From the NCBI RefSeq assembly GCF_023147585.1, contig NZ_JAHXOZ010000009.1, forward strand, positions 62,001 to 126,000: a stretch of 64,000 bases of DNA, in the 5' to 3' direction. Of the stretch, positions 8,968 through 17,877 are shown piece by piece. Origin of the DNA: Micrococcus sp. EYE_212. GTDB lineage: Bacteria > Actinomycetota > Actinomycetes > Actinomycetales > Micrococcaceae. Within the stretch, counting starts at the first letter, position 1. Each line of letters starts with the position of its first letter. Both the position numbers and the translations under genes were made by a program. Below the pieces are notes generated by a model. The model was not told the DNA's origin. It did not search any database and saw only the letters and a list, made by a program, of their open reading frames with translations.

Positions 8968-9679
8968 GGTCCACCCAGTCCTCTCCGACGCGCTCCACGC
9001 GTCCGCTGCCCGCGGTGATCCCCGCGAGGCTCTGCTCGAGATCCGCCCACGCGGCGGGGGAGTCCGCCACCGCGACGTGCAGCCACGCGGCGTCGGCGGC
9101 GTAGTCGGTCGCCGTGACGTGCACCCCGGCGGCACGCAGGTCGTTCTCCCAGCGCCCCGCGTCGGCATGGGGCGCGGCGATCGTTCCGAGCGCCATGCGC
9201 TCCCGGGAGAGCAGCGGCGCCGTGGCCAGGGCGGCGGAGACGGCGCCCGAGTATGCGCGCACCAGGCCGCCCGCCCCGAGCTTCACGCCCCCGAACCAGC
9301 GCACGACGACGGCGCAGACGTCCGTGAGGTCGGCGTGGCCGGGGCGGGTCTCCCGCTGCACGAGGGCCTCCAGCATGGGGGTGCCCGCGGTGCCGGCCGG
9401 CTCGCCGTCGTCGGAGGAGCGCATGCGCTCCCGGCGCGGGCCCAGGACGAAGGCGCTGCACACGTGCCGCGCGTCGTGGTGGCGGCGCCGCAGCTCGGCG
9501 ACCATCTCGCGGGCCTCGTCCTCGTCGGCGACGCGTCCCAGGTAGGCGCGGAAGCGGCTGCGCCGCACCTCCTGCTCGAGGCGGACCCAGCCCTCGGGGC
9601 GCCGTGCGCCGGCGGGGAGCACGGTGCACCGCGCGGCGTCGGCGGGCCCGGGCAGGCCCGGGGCGGGGTCGACAGACAT
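8945..9679 (-). CDS. IMPACT/YigZ family protein
   Basis: 244 aa. The UPF0029/IMPACT N-terminal domain is clear: SRFRAYLGRV, HVCSAFVLG, SSDDGEPAGTAG at 89-99 and VRWFGGVKLGAGGL at 126-139. The bacterial family (YigZ/YvyE) has an EF-G-like C-terminal domain and in eukaryotes IMPACT inhibits Gcn2; the bacterial role is not settled. A GTG at 9685 is also in frame, but the ATG at 9679 is preferred because the -10 hexamer TACGCT ends seven bases before it, predicting a leaderless transcript. It is co-transcribed with the overlapping rsmC-like gene. Confidence 0.9.
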   Translation of the reverse strand: MSVDPAPGLPGPADAARCTVLPAGARRPEGWVRLEQEVRRSRFRAYLGRVADEDEAREMVAELRRRHHDARHVCSAFVLGPRRERMRSSDDGEPAGTAGTPMLEALVQRETRPGHADLTDVCAVVVRWFGGVKLGAGGLVRAYSGAVSAALATAPLLSRERMALGTIAAPHADAGRWENDLRAAGVHVTATDYAADAAWLHVAVADSPAAWADLEQSLAGITAGSGRVERVGEDWVDHDDDLAR

Positions 9680-9686
9680 GGGCACC

Positions 9687-9692
9687 AGCGTA
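9687..9692 (-). promoter_or_regulatory. -10 hexamer for yigZ, leaderless
   Basis: On the minus strand the sequence is TACGCT, ending seven bases before the ATG at 9679. The spacing puts the transcription start on or next to the start codon and argues against the GTG at 9685. Confidence 0.55.
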
Positions 9693-9725
9693 GGCGCTCG
9701 GCACGCGCTGACCGCGGGCGCACGC

Positions 9726-9731
9726 TAGCCT
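9726..9731 (+). promoter_or_regulatory. -10 hexamer for the BCCT-CoaE fusion gene
   Basis: TAGCCT followed at once by an in-frame GTG at 9733. The start would fall near 9738, downstream of that GTG, so the ATG at 9817 with a leader of about 80 nt is the better start. Confidence 0.4.
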
Positions 9732-9816
9732 GGTGACCCGTGCCACCCGGCACCGGCCCACCGGTGAGCGCACGAACCGCCGCCGCGGGCTGGACCCGAC
9801 CCCGTCTGCGAGACCC

Positions 9817-12192
9817 ATGACCTCCCCGCTCACGCGCCTGCACGACGCCCTCCGGCTCCGCACCAGCCCGGCGATCTTCTTCGGCTCCCTCGGCCTCATC
9901 GTCCTCTTCACCGCGGCCATGGGGCTCTTTCCGGGCCCGGTGCAGCGCACCTTCGGCATCGTCGCCACGTGGCTGCGCTACGACGCCGGCTGGATCTACA
10001 CCCTGAGCCTCACCGTCCTCGTCGTCTTCATGCTCGGCCTGGCCTTCAGCCGCTATGGCCGGGTCAAGCTCGGCGACGACGACGCGGTCCCCGAGTACTC
10101 CGGCCTCGTCTGGTTCGCCATGATGTTCGCCGCCGGCGTCGGCGCCGTGCTCATGTTCTGGGGGATCGCGGAGCCGATCAACCACTACGCGAACCCGCCG
10201 CTGGCCGGCACCGAGCCCTTCTCCGACCAGGCGGCGTCGGAGGCGATGAGCATCGCCAACTTCCACTTCGGCATCCACATGTGGGCGATCCTGCTGGTGC
10301 CGGGGCTGTGCTTCGGCTACTTCACGTACAAGCGCAAGCTGCCCCCGCGCGTGTCGTCGGCGTTCCAGCCGCTGCTGGGCGACGGCATCCACGGCCCCGT
10401 CGGCAAGGCCATCGACATCATCGCGGTGGTCTCCACGGTCTTCGGCCTCGGCGTGTCCGTGGGCCTGGGTGCCCTGCAGCTGAACTCCGGCATGAACGAG
10501 GTGCTGGGCACGCCCGTCGCCCCCTGGGTCCAGGCCCTGATCCTCGCCGTGATCACCGCGGTGGGCGTCGCCTCCGTCCTCGCGGGCATGGACAAGGGCG
10601 TCAAGCGCCTCTCCTACGCCAACATCATCCTCGCGATCGCCCTCCTGGTGTACGTCCTCATGTGGGCGGGCTCGAGCATGGACGTCATCCGCGGGACGGT
10701 GCAGGCCGTCGGCGAGTACGTCACCGCACTGCCCCTGCTCTCCACCTACAACGACACCTACAACTCGGGCGCCTGGTCCGGCGACTGGACGGTCTTCTAC
10801 TGGGCCTGGACCGTGACGTGGGCCCCGTTCGTCGGCATGTTCTTCGCGCGCATCTCCCGCGGCCGCACCATCCGCCAGTTCGTCGCCGCCGGACTCGGCC
10901 TGCCGACGGCGTTCGTGATCATCTGGATGGGTGTCTACGGCCATTCGGCGTTCCAGTCGGACCGGGCCACGGCCCCGTCTCCGGGGACGGGCGGAGACCT
11001 GACCCGGACCATCGTGGAGGAGGGCAACGTGCAGGCCGCGCTGTTCCAGCACCTGCAGGGCACCCCCCTCTCCCTCGGCGCCGCCGTCGTCGCGCTCGTG
11101 GTCATCTCGCTGTTCTTCATCACCTCGATCGACTCCGGCGCCCTGGTCATGGATGCCATGGTCAACGGCCACGAGGACCCTGCCCCGCGCATCCAGGGCG
11201 TCGTCTGGGCCGTGTCGATCGGCGCCGTGTGCGCCGCGATCATCCTCACGGCGGGGGAGGACGGCCTGGCCGCCCTCCAGGAGGTCATCATCGTCATCGG
11301 CCTGCCGATCCTCATGATCACCGTCGTCCAGGTGGTGCTCCTCGTTCAGGCGCTCCGTGAGGACGCCGGCGCCGTCCGTCCGATGCGCACCCGCCAGTGG
11401 AAGAAGGTGCTCCCCGCCGAGGAGTACCGCCGCCGCGCCGCGGAGGACGGCGCCGACGTGTCCGACTACGTCGTGCGCCCCGAGTTCGAGGTGGGCACGG
11501 AGCCGGAGTACGACACCCACACGCCGAAGACGTGGCACCAGCAGCGTGCGGCCGCCGAACACGCCCTCCTGACGGTCGGCCTGACCGGCGGCGTCGCGGC
11601 CGGCCGGACCGCGGTGGGGGAGGAGCTCGAGCGGCTCGGTGCCGTCGTCGTCGAGTTCGACGACCTCATGGGCGAGGTCCTCGTGCCCGGCAGTGCCGTG
11701 CTCGACGAGCTGCGCGGGGTGTTCGGCGAGGAGATCGTGCACGCGGACGGCTCCCTCGACGTGCGCGCCCTCAACCGCCTGACCACGGAGAGCACGACGG
11801 CGCGCCGCCGCATGTACGAGATCGTCGCGCCGGCGGTGCGCACCGAGGCCGACGCCCGGGCCAGGGCCGTCGGGGAGGACGCCGTGCTGGTGATGGACCT
11901 CGCGCTCCTGACCGAGACCGGCTCCGCCCGCGAGTTCGACCAGGTGCTCGCGGTCTCCGCCCCGGCCGAGCTGCGCGTCGCCCGCCTCATGGACTCCCAC
12001 GCGATGAGCCGCGAGCGGGCCTGGGCGTTCATCGACGAGGAGGCGGCGGACGAGGAGCGCGCCGAGGTCGCGGACACGGTGCTCGAGAACGCCGGCACCC
12101 TCGAGGAGCTCCGCGACGAGGTCCGGGCATACTGGGACGCGAGGATCCAGCCCGTCGTCGACGCCGCCGGTGCCTCCCACCCTGCCCGCTGA
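9817..12192 (+). CDS. BCCT osmolyte transporter fused to a degenerate CoaE-like domain
   Basis: 791 aa in one unbroken frame. Residues about 1-520 are a betaine/choline/carnitine transporter with about 12 membrane segments and the family signatures MMFAAGVGAVLMFWGIAEP and WTVTWAPFVGMFFARISRG; it imports compatible solutes with Na+ or H+. After an acidic cytoplasmic linker (to about 580) comes a complete CoaE-like fold: GLTGGVAAGRTAV (Walker A Lys changed to Arg), VVEFDDLMG, IVAPAVR in place of the IVHPRVR of real CoaE, and LALLTETG. The loss of Lys, the His-Pro pair and the lid arginines suggests it no longer phosphorylates dephospho-CoA. The genuine coaE starts 17 bp downstream, so the domain probably arose by tandem duplication and fusion. 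An osmosensory or nucleotide-sensing role is only a guess. Confidence 0.9.
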   Translation: MTSPLTRLHDALRLRTSPAIFFGSLGLIVLFTAAMGLFPGPVQRTFGIVATWLRYDAGWIYTLSLTVLVVFMLGLAFSRYGRVKLGDDDAVPEYSGLVWFAMMFAAGVGAVLMFWGIAEPINHYANPPLAGTEPFSDQAASEAMSIANFHFGIHMWAILLVPGLCFGYFTYKRKLPPRVSSAFQPLLGDGIHGPVGKAIDIIAVVSTVFGLGVSVGLGALQLNSGMNEVLGTPVAPWVQALILAVITAVGVASVLAGMDKGVKRLSYANIILAIALLVYVLMWAGSSMDVIRGTVQAVGEYVTALPLLSTYNDTYNSGAWSGDWTVFYWAWTVTWAPFVGMFFARISRGRTIRQFVAAGLGLPTAFVIIWMGVYGHSAFQSDRATAPSPGTGGDLTRTIVEEGNVQAALFQHLQGTPLSLGAAVVALVVISLFFITSIDSGALVMDAMVNGHEDPAPRIQGVVWAVSIGAVCAAIILTAGEDGLAALQEVIIVIGLPILMITVVQVVLLVQALREDAGAVRPMRTRQWKKVLPAEEYRRRAAEDGADVSDYVVRPEFEVGTEPEYDTHTPKTWHQQRAAAEHALLTVGLTGGVAAGRTAVGEELERLGAVVVEFDDLMGEVLVPGSAVLDELRGVFGEEIVHADGSLDVRALNRLTTESTTARRRMYEIVAPAVRTEADARARAVGEDAVLVMDLALLTETGSAREFDQVLAVSAPAELRVARLMDSHAMSRERAWAFIDEEAADEERAEVADTVLENAGTLEELRDEVRAYWDARIQPVVDAAGASHPAR

Positions 12193-12209
12193 GTCCTCCA
12201 GGAGAGTCG

Positions 12210-12848
12210 ATGTCCGAGCCCCCCGCCCCCGTCGCCCACCGTCCCCGCGTCCACGTGGGGCTCACCGGGGGCATCGCGGCCGGCAAGTCGGCCGTGGCCC
12301 GGGTGCTCGAGGAGCGCGGCGCCCTGCTGGTGGACTCGGACGCACTGGCCCGCGCCGTCCTCGAGAAGGGGACGGAGGGCCTCGCCGCCGTCCAGGACGC
12401 GTTCGGGGACCGGGTGATCACCGCCGACGGGGAGCTCGACCGGGTCGCGCTGGCCCGCATCGTGTTCGGCGACGCGGGCGAGCGGGAGCGGCTCAACCGG
12501 ATCGTGCACCCCCGGGTGCGGGAGATGGCCCGCGGGATCGTGGCCGAGGCGGGCCCGGACGCCGTCGTGGTCCAGGACGTGCCGCTGCTCGTGGAGACCG
12601 GCCAGGCGGACGCCTTCGACCTCGTCGTCGTCGTGGAGGCCCCGCTCGAGGAGCGGATCCGGCGCATGACGCAGGACCGGGGGATGAGCCGGGAGGACGC
12701 CGAGGCGCGCATCGCCGCGCAGGCGAGCGACGCGCAGCGCCGCGCGGCCGCCGACGTCGTGATCGTCAACGACGCCGACCTCACGCGCCTGGCCTCCGCC
12801 GCGAACCAGGTGTGGGACCGGTTCCTCGCTCCGCCCGCTGCGCCGTGA
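12210..12848 (+). CDS. coaE: dephospho-CoA kinase
   Basis: 212 aa. Catalyses the last step of coenzyme A synthesis, ATP-dependent phosphorylation of the 3'-OH of dephospho-CoA. The Walker A loop GLTGGIAAGKSAV (17-29) is intact, followed by LLVDSDALAR with the catalytic Asp, RIVHPRVREM, DVPLLVETG and the lid RMTQDRGMSREDAEARIAAQ. Length and motifs are standard. AGGAGA precedes the ATG at 12210. It lies 17 bp behind the BCCT-CoaE fusion, whose C-terminal domain is its degenerate relative, and is probably in the same transcript. CoaE beside uvrB is common in actinobacteria. Confidence 0.96.
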   Translation: MSEPPAPVAHRPRVHVGLTGGIAAGKSAVARVLEERGALLVDSDALARAVLEKGTEGLAAVQDAFGDRVITADGELDRVALARIVFGDAGERERLNRIVHPRVREMARGIVAEAGPDAVVVQDVPLLVETGQADAFDLVVVVEAPLEERIRRMTQDRGMSREDAEARIAAQASDAQRRAAADVVIVNDADLTRLASAANQVWDRFLAPPAAP

Positions 12849-12862
12849 CGCGCTGACGCGTC
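12847..12862. other. short inverted repeat between coaE and uvrB
   Basis: GACGCG, a 4-nt CTGA loop, and CGCGTC. It overlaps the coaE stop codon and lies just upstream of the uvrB -10. It could be a weak terminator or an operator. It is not a LexA box. Confidence 0.35.
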
Positions 12863-12873
12863 GGCGGCGCGCG

Positions 12874-12879
12874 TAGGGT
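12874..12879 (+). promoter_or_regulatory. -10 hexamer for uvrB, leaderless
   Basis: TAGGGT ends seven bases before the uvrB ATG, and no ribosome binding site is present between them. This is the pattern of a leaderless mRNA. No SOS box of the GAAC-N4-GTTC type is seen. Confidence 0.6.
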
Positions 12880-12886
12880 TCTGCCC

Positions 12887-15025
12887 ATGAGCCTGGCCAA
12901 GCAGATCAACCGCGTCGTCGCGCCGTTCGAGGTCGTCTCCCCGTTCGAGCCCTCAGGCGACCAGCCCGCCGCCATCGCGGAGCTCGCCGAGCGTGTCCAG
13001 GCGGGGGAGAAGGACGTCGTCCTCCTGGGCGCCACCGGCACCGGCAAGTCGGCCACGTCCGCGTGGCTGATCGAGAGGCTGCAGCGGCCCACCCTCGTGA
13101 TGGTGCAGAACAAGACGCTCGCGGCACAGCTGGCCAACGAGTTCCGTGAGCTGCTGCCGAACAACGCGGTCGAGTACTTCGTCTCCTACTACGACTACTA
13201 CCAGCCCGAGGCCTACGTCCCGCAGTCGGACACGTTCATCGAGAAGGACTCCTCCGTCAACGAGGAGGTGGAGCGGCTGCGCCACTCCGCCACCAACGCC
13301 CTCCTCACACGCCGGGACGTGGTGGTGGTGGCCACCGTCTCCTGCATCTACGGCCTCGGCACGCCCGAGGAGTACATCGAGCAGATGGTCACCCTGCGCC
13401 GCGGCGGGGAGATGGACCGGGACGCCCTGCTGCGCCAGTTCGTGCAGATGCAGTACGTGCGCAACGACATGGACTTCCACCGCGGCACGTTCCGGGTGCG
13501 CGGGGACACGGTGGAGATCATCCCCATGTACGAGGAGCTCGCGGTGCGCATCGAGTTCTTCGGGGACGAGATCGAGTCCATCCAGACCCTCCACCCCCTC
13601 ACCGGCCAGGTCGTGCGGGAGGAGACGGAGATGTACATCTTCCCGGCCTCCCACTACGTGGCCGGGGACACGCGCATGGGCAAGGCGATCACGTCGATCG
13701 AGGACGAGCTGCGCGAGCGTCTCCAGGAGCTGGAGTCCCAGGACAAGCTGCTCGAGGCCCAGCGCCTGCGGATGCGCACCACGTACGACCTCGAGATGAT
13801 GCAGCAGATGGGCTACTGCAACGGGATCGAGAACTACTCCCGGCACATCGACGGGCGGCCCGCCGGCTCGGCCCCCCACTGCCTGCTGGACTACTTCCCG
13901 GACGACTTCCTGCTCGTGGTGGACGAGTCCCACGTGACCATCCCGCAGATCGGCGCGATGTACGAGGGGGACATGTCCCGCAAGCGCACGCTCGTGGAGC
14001 ACGGCTTCCGCCTGCCCTCGGCCATGGACAACCGGCCGCTGAAGTGGGACGAGTTCCTCGAGCGGATCGGGCAGACCGTCTACATGTCCGCCACGCCCGG
14101 CACCTACGAGCTCTCCCAGGCGGACGGCTGCGTGGAGCAGATCATCCGCCCCACCGGGCTCGTGGACCCGAAGATCGTGGTCAAGCCGACGCAGGGCCAG
14201 ATCGACGACCTGCTCGAGCAGATCCGCGTCCGCGTCGAGAAGGACGAGCGCGTCCTCGTGACCACGCTGACCAAGCGCATGGCCGAGGACCTCACCGACT
14301 ACCTGCTCGAGGCGGGTGTGAAGGTCGAGTACCTCCACTCGGACGTGGACACCCTGCGCCGCGTGGAGCTGCTGCGCGAGCTGCGCCAGGGCGTGTTCGA
14401 CGTCCTCGTGGGCATCAACCTGCTGCGCGAGGGCCTGGACCTGCCCGAGGTCTCGCTCGTGGCCATCCTGGACGCGGACAAGGAGGGCTTCCTGCGCTCC
14501 TCCACCTCGCTCATCCAGACCATCGGCCGCGCGGCCCGCAACGTCTCCGGCGAGGTGCACATGTACGCCGACCGCGTCACGGACTCCATGCGGCAGGCCA
14601 TCGAGGAGACCGACCGCCGGCGCGCCGTGCAGGTGGCGTACAACGAGGAGCACGGGATCGACCCGCAGCCGCTGCGCAAGAGGATCGCGGACATCACCGA
14701 CCAGCTGGCCCGCGAGGACGCGGACACCGCCGATTTCCTCAAGGGCATGGGGGGCGTGAAGTCCGGCTTCGACTACGGCATGGGCCACCGCGGGCTCTCC
14801 TCCGTCCGCGAGGGCGCGGAGCGGGCGGGCACGGGCTCCGACGGCGACGCGCCCGCCGTCGGAGCCGGGTCCATCCCCGCCAAGGACCTCCAGGACCTCA
14901 TCGAACAGATGTCCGCCCAGATGCACCAGGCCGCCACCGAGCTGCAGTTCGAGCTCGCGGCGCGCCTGCGCGACGAGGTCGCGGAGCTGAAGAAGGAGCT
15001 GCGCCAGATGGAGCGCGAACAGTGA
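12887..15025 (+). CDS. uvrB: excinuclease ABC subunit B
   Basis: 712 aa helicase-like damage-verification subunit of nucleotide excision repair. Walker [11 protein letters not shown] is at 48-57; the beta-hairpin region carries [13 protein letters not shown]; the DEAD-like box is DESHVTIPQ; motif III is TVYMSATPG. The C-terminal UVR motif, which contacts UvrC, covers roughly 665-700 ([20 protein letters not shown]) as expected. No Shine-Dalgarno precedes the ATG, consistent with the leaderless promoter at 12874-12879. Its stop TGA overlaps the GTG start of the next gene. uvrA and uvrC follow on the same strand within 19 kb. Confidence 0.98.
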   Translation: MSLAKQINRVVAPFEVVSPFEPSGDQPAAIAELAERVQAGEKDVVLLGATGTGKSATSAWLIERLQRPTLVMVQNKTLAAQLANEFRELLPNNAVEYFVSYYDYYQPEAYVPQSDTFIEKDSSVNEEVERLRHSATNALLTRRDVVVVATVSCIYGLGTPEEYIEQMVTLRRGGEMDRDALLRQFVQMQYVRNDMDFHRGTFRVRGDTVEIIPMYEELAVRIEFFGDEIESIQTLHPLTGQVVREETEMYIFPASHYVAGDTRMGKAITSIEDELRERLQELESQDKLLEAQRLRMRTTYDLEMMQQMGYCNGIENYSRHIDGRPAGSAPHCLLDYFPDDFLLVVDESHVTIPQIGAMYEGDMSRKRTLVEHGFRLPSAMDNRPLKWDEFLERIGQTVYMSATPGTYELSQADGCVEQIIRPTGLVDPKIVVKPTQGQIDDLLEQIRVRVEKDERVLVTTLTKRMAEDLTDYLLEAGVKVEYLHSDVDTLRRVELLRELRQGVFDVLVGINLLREGLDLPEVSLVAILDADKEGFLRSSTSLIQTIGRAARNVSGEVHMYADRVTDSMRQAIEETDRRRAVQVAYNEEHGIDPQPLRKRIADITDQLAREDADTADFLKGMGGVKSGFDYGMGHRGLSSVREGAERAGTGSDGDAPAVGAGSIPAKDLQDLIEQMSAQMHQAATELQFELAARLRDEVAELKKELRQMEREQ

Positions 15026-16374
15026 CCCCCGCCGGGCTCCTCGACACCACCCCCCGGCGCGCCGCCCGACGCCGCACCGTCCGCACCCTCGCCGCCAGCC
15101 AGGTCTTCTCCGGCCTCGGCAACGGCTCCGCGCTCGCGGTCGGCTCGGTCATGGCCGTCGAGCTCAGCGGCCACGCCGGCTGGGGCGGGACCACCACCAT
15201 GGCCATGTCCCTCGCCGGGGCGCTGAGCGCGCTGCCCCTGGCCCGCCTGGCCCTCGCCCACGGCCGGCGCACGGCCCTCACCGCCGCCTACGGTCTCGCC
15301 GCCCTCGGCACCGTCGGCATGGTCCTCGCCCCCGTGCTCGGCAGCTACCCGCTGCTCCTCGCCGCCGCGCTCCTCGTGGGCCTCGGCGCCGCCGGCAACC
15401 TCCAGGCCCGCTTCGCCGCCACGGACCTCGCCGACGACGCCACCCGCGCCCGCGACCTGGGCCTCGTCGTCTGGTCCATCACCCTCGGCGCCGTCGCCGG
15501 CCCCAACCTCATCGGCCCCGGTGCCGCCCTGGCGCGACCGCTGGGGCTGCCGGACACCTCCGGCCCGTTCCTGCTGTCCCTGGCGGGCATGCTGCTCGCC
15601 GTCGCCGTCCTCCAGGTCGGCCTCCGCCCCGACCCCCTCACCACGGCCCTGCGCCTCGGGGGCGGACCCCCCGCCCCCCGCCCCCGGCTCGCGGACGGTC
15701 TCGCCGTCCTGCGCCGGGAGCGGGCGGTCGCGCTCGCCGTGACGGCCGTGGTGACCGCGCACGCGGTGATGGTGGCCGTCATGTCCATGACGCCCGTGCA
15801 CCTGGCCCGCCTGGCCCAGGACGCGGCGGCCCAGGACGCGGCCTCCGGTGCGGCGCACGCCGCGCACGACCATGCCGCGCACCTGGACACCGCTCCGGAC
15901 ACCTTCGTGGTGATCGGGCTCGTCATCTCCCTGCACATCGCGGGCATGTACGCGCTCTCCCCGGTGATGGGCCACCTGGCGGACCGGTGGGGACGCGTGC
16001 GTCTCACCGCGGTCGGGCTGGGGACGCTGGCGGCCGCGTGCCTCCTCGCGGGGGCGGGTCGGGCCTCGGTGCCCGTGGTCACCGTGGGCCTGATCCTGTT
16101 GGGCCTCGGCTGGTCGGCGGCCACCGTGGCCGGTTCGGCCCGGGTGTCGGAACTGGTCACGGGGACGGACCGCGTGCTGGTGCAGGGCGTCACCGACGCC
16201 GGCATGGGACTGGCCGGAGCCGCGGGCGCCGGGCTGGCCGGCGTCGTGCTGGGCGTGGCCGGCTACGGCGGCCTGGCGGTGCTGTCCGCGATGCTGGCCC
16301 TCGTCGTGGCCGCTGCCGCGCGGCGGGGGGCATTGCCCGGACCGTCCCGTGTCAGGAGTGCTGATATTCGCTGA
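15022..16374 (+). CDS. MFS transporter with His-rich loop
   Basis: 450 aa with about 12 hydrophobic segments, read as a major facilitator superfamily efflux protein. The N-terminal half has the TM2-3 loop [14 protein letters not shown], and the second half has [15 protein letters not shown] after TM8, the standard MFS loop signature. The large central loop (about residues 270-295) is unusual: [12 protein letters not shown] is His-rich, which may bind metal. The substrate is unknown. The GTG at 15022 is chosen because it overlaps the uvrB stop (GTGA), giving translational coupling. A drug or metal exporter coupled to uvrB is seen in some actinobacteria, but no functional link is proven. Confidence 0.85.
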   Translation: MTPAGLLDTTPRRAARRRTVRTLAASQVFSGLGNGSALAVGSVMAVELSGHAGWGGTTTMAMSLAGALSALPLARLALAHGRRTALTAAYGLAALGTVGMVLAPVLGSYPLLLAAALLVGLGAAGNLQARFAATDLADDATRARDLGLVVWSITLGAVAGPNLIGPGAALARPLGLPDTSGPFLLSLAGMLLAVAVLQVGLRPDPLTTALRLGGGPPAPRPRLADGLAVLRRERAVALAVTAVVTAHAVMVAVMSMTPVHLARLAQDAAAQDAASGAAHAAHDHAAHLDTAPDTFVVIGLVISLHIAGMYALSPVMGHLADRWGRVRLTAVGLGTLAAACLLAGAGRASVPVVTVGLILLGLGWSAATVAGSARVSELVTGTDRVLVQGVTDAGMGLAGAAGAGLAGVVLGVAGYGGLAVLSAMLALVVAAAARRGALPGPSRVRSADIR

Positions 16375-16397
16375 TTATCAGCAGTGATGTAACATCA
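16370..16397. promoter_or_regulatory. twin palindromic operator over the satD-like promoter
   Basis: Two perfect odd palindromes lie side by side: GCTGATTATCAGC at 16370-16382 and TGATGTAACATCA at 16385-16397, a sharp AT-rich island in 73% GC DNA. The second contains TAACAT (16390-16395), a TANNNT -10 ending seven bases before the ATG at 16403. A protein bound here would block the promoter. The SatD-like product has a C-terminal HTH, so autoregulation is the simplest model. Confidence 0.65.
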
Positions 16398-16402
16398 GGG
16401 CC

Positions 16403-17077
16403 ATGCCACGTCGCCGGACGGACACCCCAGCGCGCGAGCCCCGACCCACCCGGGGCGTCGCCGTGATCGCGGACATCGTCGGATCCCGCACCCTCGCGGA
16501 CCGGGCGGCCGCCCAGGCCGCGATCCTCCACGCCTTCGCCGCGGCCGAGCGCCAGGTGCCCCCGCTCCTGCCGGGCTGGGCCACGGTGGGGGACGAGTTC
16601 CAGTCGCTCCACACCCACTGGAGCACGGCCGCGCGCGCCGTCCTGCGGGTCGGCCTGGCGCTGCCGCCCGGGCTCGCGCTGCGGTTCGGCCTTGGCGAGG
16701 GGGACCATCACGAGGTCGGCGGGGACGCGGGGGAGGGCGGCCCGATCCTGGACGGCACCGCATGGCACCGCGCCCGCGCGGCCCTCGAGACCGCGGACGG
16801 CCGGGCCCCCGGCGCGGCCACGGCGTTCGTCGGCCCGGACCCGGAGCTCTCCCTCGCCGTGGACGGCCAGCTTCTCCTGAGGGACCACCTCGTCGGGCGG
16901 CTCCGGGCCCGGGAGCGCCGCCTGGCGGCGGCCCTGCTCGCCGGGTCCACGCAGACCGAGGCCGCACGGCAAGAGCGCATCACCCAGTCGGCGGTCTCCC
17001 AGGCCGTCGCCCGCTCCGGCGTGGGACGGATCCTCGAGCTGGACGCCCTGCATGCCGCCGCGGGGGAGGGCCGATGA
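16403..17077 (+). CDS. SatD family protein with C-terminal HTH
   Basis: 224 aa. The N-terminal domain matches the SatD family: VAVIADIVGSRTLADRAAAQ, then WATVGDEFQSLH and a conserved FGLGEGD stretch, a layout resembling nucleotidyl-cyclase-like folds. The C-terminal region (about 172-205) is a helix-turn-helix, STQTEAARQERITQSAVSQAV. The family is named from streptococcal acid-tolerance genes; its biochemical role is not established. Its promoter overlaps two palindromes, pointing to self-repression. The ATG at 16403 is seven bases from the -10, so the mRNA is probably leaderless. Its stop overlaps the ATG of the membrane-protein gene downstream (ATGA), as in the common SatD plus membrane protein pair. 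Confidence 0.8.
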   Translation: MPRRRTDTPAREPRPTRGVAVIADIVGSRTLADRAAAQAAILHAFAAAERQVPPLLPGWATVGDEFQSLHTHWSTAARAVLRVGLALPPGLALRFGLGEGDHHEVGGDAGEGGPILDGTAWHRARAALETADGRAPGAATAFVGPDPELSLAVDGQLLLRDHLVGRLRARERRLAAALLAGSTQTEAARQERITQSAVSQAVARSGVGRILELDALHAAAGEGR

Positions 17078-17793
17078 CCGCGCTCGCCCTGCTCGCCGTC
17101 GGCCTGTACGACCTCGCGCGTTCGCTCGCGCCGGCGGCGTGGTCCCCGGGTCGGGCGGGGCGGACCGCCCTGGGCGCCGCGGTCGTCGGCGTGCTGCTGG
17201 GCGCGGCCGCGCTGGCCGTCGTCGGCCCGCCGTGGACCTCGGTGGCGGGCGCGGTCCTCGTGGCCTGCGGAGCCCTCCTGGCGTGGGGCGCCACGGGAGC
17301 GGAACGGCCCCGCGTCCTGCTGGGCGTGGTGGCCGCCCTCGGGCTGGTCGGCGTCCTCGAGCTGGGTCTCGGCGCACCGGAGCACCGCTTCGCACCGGCG
17401 GGGCTGACGATGGTGGCGGTGGCCGTCGCCCTCGCCGAGACGTCCAATCGCATCACGCGCGCCGTGCTGCAGCTCGCCGGGCGCCGCACCGGGGAGTCGG
17501 ACGCCGCCCCGGCCGCCGAGGCGGAGCCGCCCCTGCGCGGGGGCCGCTACATCGGCCCCATGGAGCGGGTGCTCATGGTGCTCCTCGGCCTCGCCCACGC
17601 GTGGCAGGTCATCGCCGCGCTCATGGCGGCCAAGGGCATCGTGCGCTTCCCGGAGATCTCGGCCGATCGGGGGGACGGCTCGCGCGCCGAGGAGTTCCTG
17701 GTGGGCTCACTGGCCAGCTGGGGGCTCGCCGCCGTCGGCGGTCTGCTCGTGTGGCTCTCCCTCGGCTCTCCGCCCTTCCCTGCGGGAGGGTGA
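17074..17793 (+). CDS. membrane partner of the SatD-like protein
   Basis: 239 aa with about six or seven hydrophobic segments and no enzyme motif that I recognise. The stretch GGRYIGPMERVLMVLLGLAH followed by AAKGIVRFPEI (about 155-195) resembles the conserved segment of membrane proteins commonly encoded beside SatD (I(G)xLER...KSIARFPE). It starts in an ATGA overlap with the SatD-like gene, so expression is coupled and both fall under the palindromic operator. Function is unknown; a sensor or channel working with the soluble partner is an inference from the pairing. Confidence 0.65.
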   Translation: MTALALLAVGLYDLARSLAPAAWSPGRAGRTALGAAVVGVLLGAAALAVVGPPWTSVAGAVLVACGALLAWGATGAERPRVLLGVVAALGLVGVLELGLGAPEHRFAPAGLTMVAVAVALAETSNRITRAVLQLAGRRTGESDAAPAAEAEPPLRGGRYIGPMERVLMVLLGLAHAWQVIAALMAAKGIVRFPEISADRGDGSRAEEFLVGSLASWGLAAVGGLLVWLSLGSPPFPAGG

Positions 17794-17877
17794 GACAGCG
17801 ACGACGCCGTGTCACACGAACACTGATAGTCCCCCCATATAAGCAGTTTCACGCGAACGCACCGGAGGCCCGCCCCC

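Noticed and set aside
9733-9816. GTG start at 9733 for the BCCT fusion gene
   Set aside because: It lies one base after the -10 hexamer, upstream of the expected transcription start, and the extra 28 residues are Arg-rich and not transporter-like.
9283-12180. 965-codon minus-strand frame opposite the BCCT fusion gene
   Set aside because: Shadow frame rich in Asp, His and Gly without recognisable domains.
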